Origin: Acidobacteriota bacterium
GTDB taxonomy: Bacteria > Acidobacteriota > Terriglobia > Terriglobales > Acidobacteriaceae
NCBI GenBank assembly: GCA_025353435.1
Contig: JANXQR010000471.1
Location: forward strand, 1 to 17,895
Direction of reading: 5' to 3'
DNA length: 17,895 bases
Positions within the stretch are counted from its first letter, which is position 1. Each line of letters opens with the position of its first letter. Below the pieces are notes generated by a model. That model saw only the letters and a program-made list of their open reading frames with translations, searched no databases and had not been told where the DNA came from. A program made the translations under genes and the position numbers. Below are positions 15,737-17,895 of this stretch, piece after piece.

Positions 15737-16192
15737 GCATAAATCATTGATAATGCAAGTGATATTGACGGTTCCAGCCACGCATCTGCTTTTTTCCGCT
15801 ACACAGATGTAGTCGAATTTGTAGCGGTCGCTGCTTTCGAGGGAAACTCAATATGATTCCGCGTGTGCTTCGATTGGGAAGATTCATGATAGCTCCACTC
15901 GGATCTCCGCTGGTTTGAACGGTAGAAACCTCTTTGCGAGAACAGAATCTGGTTCGGGACCCGATTCCCCACCCGGATTACCTGCCGTAGAATCAACAGG
16001 TTAGCGAGACGGGGGTAGAGCACTTTGTTGATTTGTATGGATTTCAAAGCTACAAATCTGGCTACGTCGCGCTTTCCCTACGGAGGTCTTGTTGCGAATC
16101 CTCCTGGTAATTCCAATGACATTCCCACGCGAGGAAGCGGGAGAGAGGATCTGGATATAAGCCAGGTGCTTGGACCTACAGAAATGTCCAAC
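15737..16192. other. Left part of the island, no recognisable gene
   Basis: The minus-strand frames at 15799-16047 and 16001-16360 overlap each other, lack ribosome-binding sites and show no family pattern. Near the left end, CGCATCTGCTTT (15781-15792) repeats part of the tRNA-Pro anticodon arm. It is followed by an 8-bp inverted repeat, CCGCTACA (15796-15803) and TGTAGCGG (15820-15827). Confidence 0.45.
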
Positions 16193-16213
16193 CATCTGCT
16201 TTTGGAGCAGAGG
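16193..16213 (+). repeat. Internal tRNA-Pro-like att core
   Basis: The 21 bases match the anticodon arm of tRNA-Pro (15685-15705) at 20 positions; the difference is T at 16203 for G at 15695. The rest of the tRNA is absent. It is joined directly to the TGTTGA array at 16214, which is how a core next to integrase arm sites would look. Confidence 0.6.
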
Positions 16214-16249
16214 TGTTGATCTTTGTTGAACCTTGTTGAAGCGTGTTGT
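16214..16249 (-). repeat. 10-bp-phased hexamer array (left set)
   Basis: TGTTGA occurs at 16214, 16224 and 16234, and TGTTGT at 16244, each exactly 10 bp apart. On the minus strand this is TCAACA three times plus ACAACA, leading into the att-like core. It resembles arm-type binding sites of tyrosine recombinases. Confidence 0.6.
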
Positions 16250-16393
16250 TAGCAGATGAGCCTGGTCATTGAAATTTGGCAATCCCGAAGTCGGAGACCC
16301 CGACATCCACGCACCTCGGTCCAGCAGTTCCTTGCTGGGCGGAACTGGTCGCTGCCTCAAGAGTTGACTTTGGGGTTGCTAGCGCCATAATGA

Positions 16394-16690
16394 ATGCGAC
16401 GACTCGACCAGACAGAAAGCCGCCCAAATTGCGGCCGAAATGGGGCAGGCGCGCCTCTTAGTGGTAACGATTGGGCGTGTGCCATTCATGACTATAACTA
16501 CTTTATGATAGGAGGGCCAGGAAAGGGATTTTCGTTCTTCAGTAACCCAACTGCTAGTGTCTTGACCACACCATTACTGAGACAGGCGGATGCGAATTTG
16601 GCTACTCACGTATTCGGTGCTGAAGGGCTTGCTATTAAGTCAGCGGTGGCAGCAGGAAAAGCTAACACATGGGCACACAATTTGTTTTAG
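16394..16690 (+). CDS. Phospholipase-A2-like (HDxxY) toxin-domain fragment
   Basis: A 98-codon frame. Around residues 13-35 it reads NCGRNGAGAPLSGNDWACAI then HDYNY. The G-x-G, then D-x-AC-x-x-HD-x-x-Y, layout is that of the phospholipase-A2-type active site (His32-Asp33), as seen in C-terminal toxin tails of some RHS proteins and in viral PLA2 domains. After it come FMIGGPGKGFSFFSNP and an alanine-rich helical end. There is no signal peptide, and TGA stands just before the ATG. No clear ribosome-binding site is visible. It may therefore be a detached toxin tail that needs an upstream fusion partner, or a small protein. The neighbouring membrane gene starts within or just after its end. The family call rests on the short active-site pattern only. 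Confidence 0.5.
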   Translation: MRRLDQTESRPNCGRNGAGAPLSGNDWACAIHDYNYFMIGGPGKGFSFFSNPTASVLTTPLLRQADANLATHVFGAEGLAIKSAVAAGKANTWAHNLF

Positions 16691-16758
16691 TAGAGCACTC
16701 CATCTTGATCGAAATAGGCGGCGAAACAGCGGATGATGGTTGCATATGGGGTGATGTG

Positions 16759-17235
16759 ATGAAAAGGCGGGCGAAGCCACTGGATGTCATAGCTATTCTT
16801 GCAGGACTCGTTTGTGCACTCGTCACAACATTTATCGGAGTCTTTGCCGTTCCATTCATGGGTTATGGATATGGATTAGCAAATATTGCCAATCACTACC
16901 TCAACATAACTTTGGGAATAGAACTTCCCCTGTATGTTGCTCTGATTGCTATATCCCGTAGGGCTTTGGTATATGTGTGCTGGGCTATGTGCGTACTCAG
17001 CTATATAGGGGCGATCCTGTTGGCATTATGCGACATATCTGGCGCCGTGAGCGTGACAGTTTTGCTGCGAGTGTTGGGTGAATCTATGCTTTTTCCCGGC
17101 GAAATATCGTCCATTGCAGCTGCGTTAGCAGCACTCTATTTATATAAGCGGCAGGATGTGATTCGTAAAGAGTCAGTCTATCGGACGGGTGGTGATGGTG
17201 GCCACGGTCTCGACGACGCTCCCAAACTTCACTGA
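16759..17235 (+). CDS. Multi-pass membrane protein, candidate immunity protein
   Basis: A 158-residue protein with four to five hydrophobic segments (about residues 8-34, 52-66, 70-92, 97-112 and 113-129) and a short hydrophilic tail rich in Gly and Asp. I recognise no family. I prefer ATG 16759: MKRRAKPLDV gives a positive N-terminus before the first helix, and GGGGTGA lies just upstream. An in-frame ATG at 16669 would add 30 residues, overlap the preceding frame by 22 bp and has AGGA 11 bases upstream; it cannot be excluded. The position directly after a PLA2-like domain is that of an immunity protein guarding the membrane. AT-rich codons (ATA, TTA) differ from the chromosomal genes around, which suggests transfer. 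Confidence 0.65.
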   Translation: MKRRAKPLDVIAILAGLVCALVTTFIGVFAVPFMGYGYGLANIANHYLNITLGIELPLYVALIAISRRALVYVCWAMCVLSYIGAILLALCDISGAVSVTVLLRVLGESMLFPGEISSIAAALAALYLYKRQDVIRKESVYRTGGDGGHGLDDAPKLH

Positions 17236-17348
17236 GAAGGCACCGGTCCCGTCCTTGGCTTGTGGATGTGGAGTGCCCGGCGACTTTTGTAGCTGTCCCT
17301 CGCCAAAACTCCGTTCTACTGCTGAATCAGGTAGTTGAAGGAGTCGCG

Positions 17349-17370
17349 CGCATCGCGTAGCTTCGATGCG
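17349..17370. repeat. Hairpin downstream of the membrane protein gene
   Basis: CGCATCG (17349-17355) and CGATGCG (17364-17370) form a perfect 7-bp stem with an 8-base loop. No T run follows, so it is not a standard terminator. It lies about 110 bp after the stop at 17235. The 11-mer TTTTGTAGCTG also occurs on both sides (17285-17295 and 17470-17480). No gene is visible in 17236-17599. Confidence 0.4.
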
Positions 17371-17495
17371 ATAATCCAATATGCTAGGTCTGCTGACGAT
17401 TCAACGGTGTGATCTGCACCCGCACAGAACTGAGTAGGATTTCCGAACGGCGTCCTGTGATGTTGTCGATTTTGTAGCTGCCAAAGCACAAACGA

Positions 17496-17584
17496 TCAAC
17501 AAGGATCAATAGGTGACTTAGAGAAGGATGTAAGCAGCTCAATTGATTGCACTTAATTTCAGCAGATTTCAATAGGCTTCAATA
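17496..17584 (+). repeat. 10-bp-phased hexamer arrays (right set)
   Basis: TCAACA at 17496 and TCAATA at 17506 form one pair. TCAGCA at 17559 and TCAATA at 17569 and 17579 form a second run. Spacing is exactly 10 bp within each run. They end 15 bases before the distal 45-bp repeat and have the same orientation towards the core as the left set read on the minus strand. They are candidate arm-type recombinase sites. Confidence 0.6.
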
Positions 17585-17599
17585 AATCGTTTGACCTGT

Positions 17600-17644
17600 T
17601 TTGGGAGCAGAGGGCCGGGGGTTCGAATCCCTCCGCCCCGACCA
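17600..17644 (+). repeat. attR-type copy of the 45-bp direct repeat
   Basis: An exact copy of 15692-15736, including CCA. The 5' half of the tRNA is missing here, so this copy is not a functional tRNA. It is the displaced original 3' end and marks the far border of the island. Confidence 0.9.
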
Positions 17645-17895
17645 TTAAAATCAAAAACCTATCGCAGATTTCGCAGCGCAATGAAAGCGCCATGTAGCGG
17701 GTGGATGTAGTTGCCTACTTTTTGCCGGGACCCGATCTATCAGGGATAGCACTGATGCCTGCCTTGCGGATTTCCCGTAAGCGTCCAGAGTTCCCCTCTT
17801 TCCTAGGCGCGCTCCGGAGCAGAAGATCGCCACATGGTGCAGGCAGAGGATTCGAGTCCAGGGCGTCGAGTGCGCAGGTGGCGATCGGTACCGGA
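17645..17895. other. Chromosomal flank beyond the island, unassigned
   Basis: Returns to higher G+C. A minus-strand frame (17651-17833, open further if read past its nominal start) has no recognisable motif. The window ends before anything can be identified. Confidence 0.35.

Larger units (their letters stand above)
15737..17644. mobile_element. Small integrase-less island inserted at tRNA-Pro
   Basis: About 1.9 kb lies between the two 45-bp repeats. I find no recombinase, replication or transfer gene in any frame. Recognisable content is an att-like core (16193-16213), two sets of 10-bp-phased hexamers, a phospholipase-A2-like frame and a membrane protein gene. Base composition is lower in G+C than in the rest: line 16861-16920 has 21 G/C of 60, while 10921-10980 in the carboxylesterase has 38 of 60. 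It is either a deletion derivative of a larger island or an element mobilised in trans. Confidence 0.75.

Noticed and set aside
14461..15780. The 14-mer GACGGTTCCAGCCA occurring before and after the tRNA cluster
   Set aside because: One such match is expected by chance at this window size, and the flanks do not align.
15230..15781. A 183-residue minus-strand frame containing RRDSNPRPSAPKADAL
   Set aside because: That string is the well-known false translation antisense to a tRNA gene (here tRNA-Pro), and the rest is antisense to DUF4112.
16214..16249. CRISPR-like short repeats
   Set aside because: The repeat unit is a hexamer at 10-bp phase without spacers; no CRISPR array is present anywhere in the window.

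Overview
The window looks like chromosomal DNA of a soil Acidobacteriota (Terriglobia/Acidobacteriaceae type). The basis is protein content: a secreted, CAZyme-rich set (Sde182-like protein, GH29, GH3 with PA14, several esterases), an HGSNAT/NagX-like acyltransferase, a DUF4112 protein and a YheT hydrolase, all in fairly GC-rich DNA. No taxonomic marker is present, so this is an inference.

Layout. 1-301 is the 3' end of an Sde182/DUF1593-type gene. 492-2206 (minus strand) holds a YheT-type alpha/beta hydrolase, an overlapping unknown gene and tRNA-Arg(TCT); the unknown gene's stop codon lies inside the tRNA. 2207-3286 has no intact gene but carries debris, including the C-terminal end of a LigD-type DNA ligase. 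3287-4625 is an alpha-L-fucosidase (GH29) broken by a frameshift, three nonsense codons and an internal deletion. An intact CE1-type esterase lies immediately upstream of it on the same strand (4668-5873).

6308-11862 is a compact plus-strand cluster: a secreted CE1-type esterase, a secreted GH3 beta-xylosidase-like enzyme and a Tat-exported type-B carboxylesterase. These would fit removal of acyl groups and xylosyl units from plant hemicellulose. The divergent intergenic region (5874-6307) holds a 31-bp-spaced direct repeat and an AAACGTTT palindrome. 11877-12140 is a remnant of a tyrosine recombinase. 12168-13364 is an intact multi-pass acyltransferase. About 13605-14156 is a decayed SpoIIE-type phosphatase.

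14844-15736 is a tRNA neighbourhood: tRNA-His, a degenerate tandem tRNA-His copy, a DUF4112 gene and tRNA-Pro(TGG). Immediately after tRNA-Pro lies a roughly 1.9-kb AT-richer insert (15737-17644), bounded by a 45-bp direct repeat of the tRNA 3' part. I see no recombinase gene in it. It contains two clusters of TGTTGA/TCAAYA hexamers at exact 10-bp spacing, each next to tRNA-Pro-like sequence, plus a 98-codon phospholipase-A2-like (HDxxY) reading frame followed by a multi-pass membrane protein. This candidate orphan toxin/immunity cargo on an integrase-less mini-island is the most interesting part of the window. Its function is inferred, not shown.
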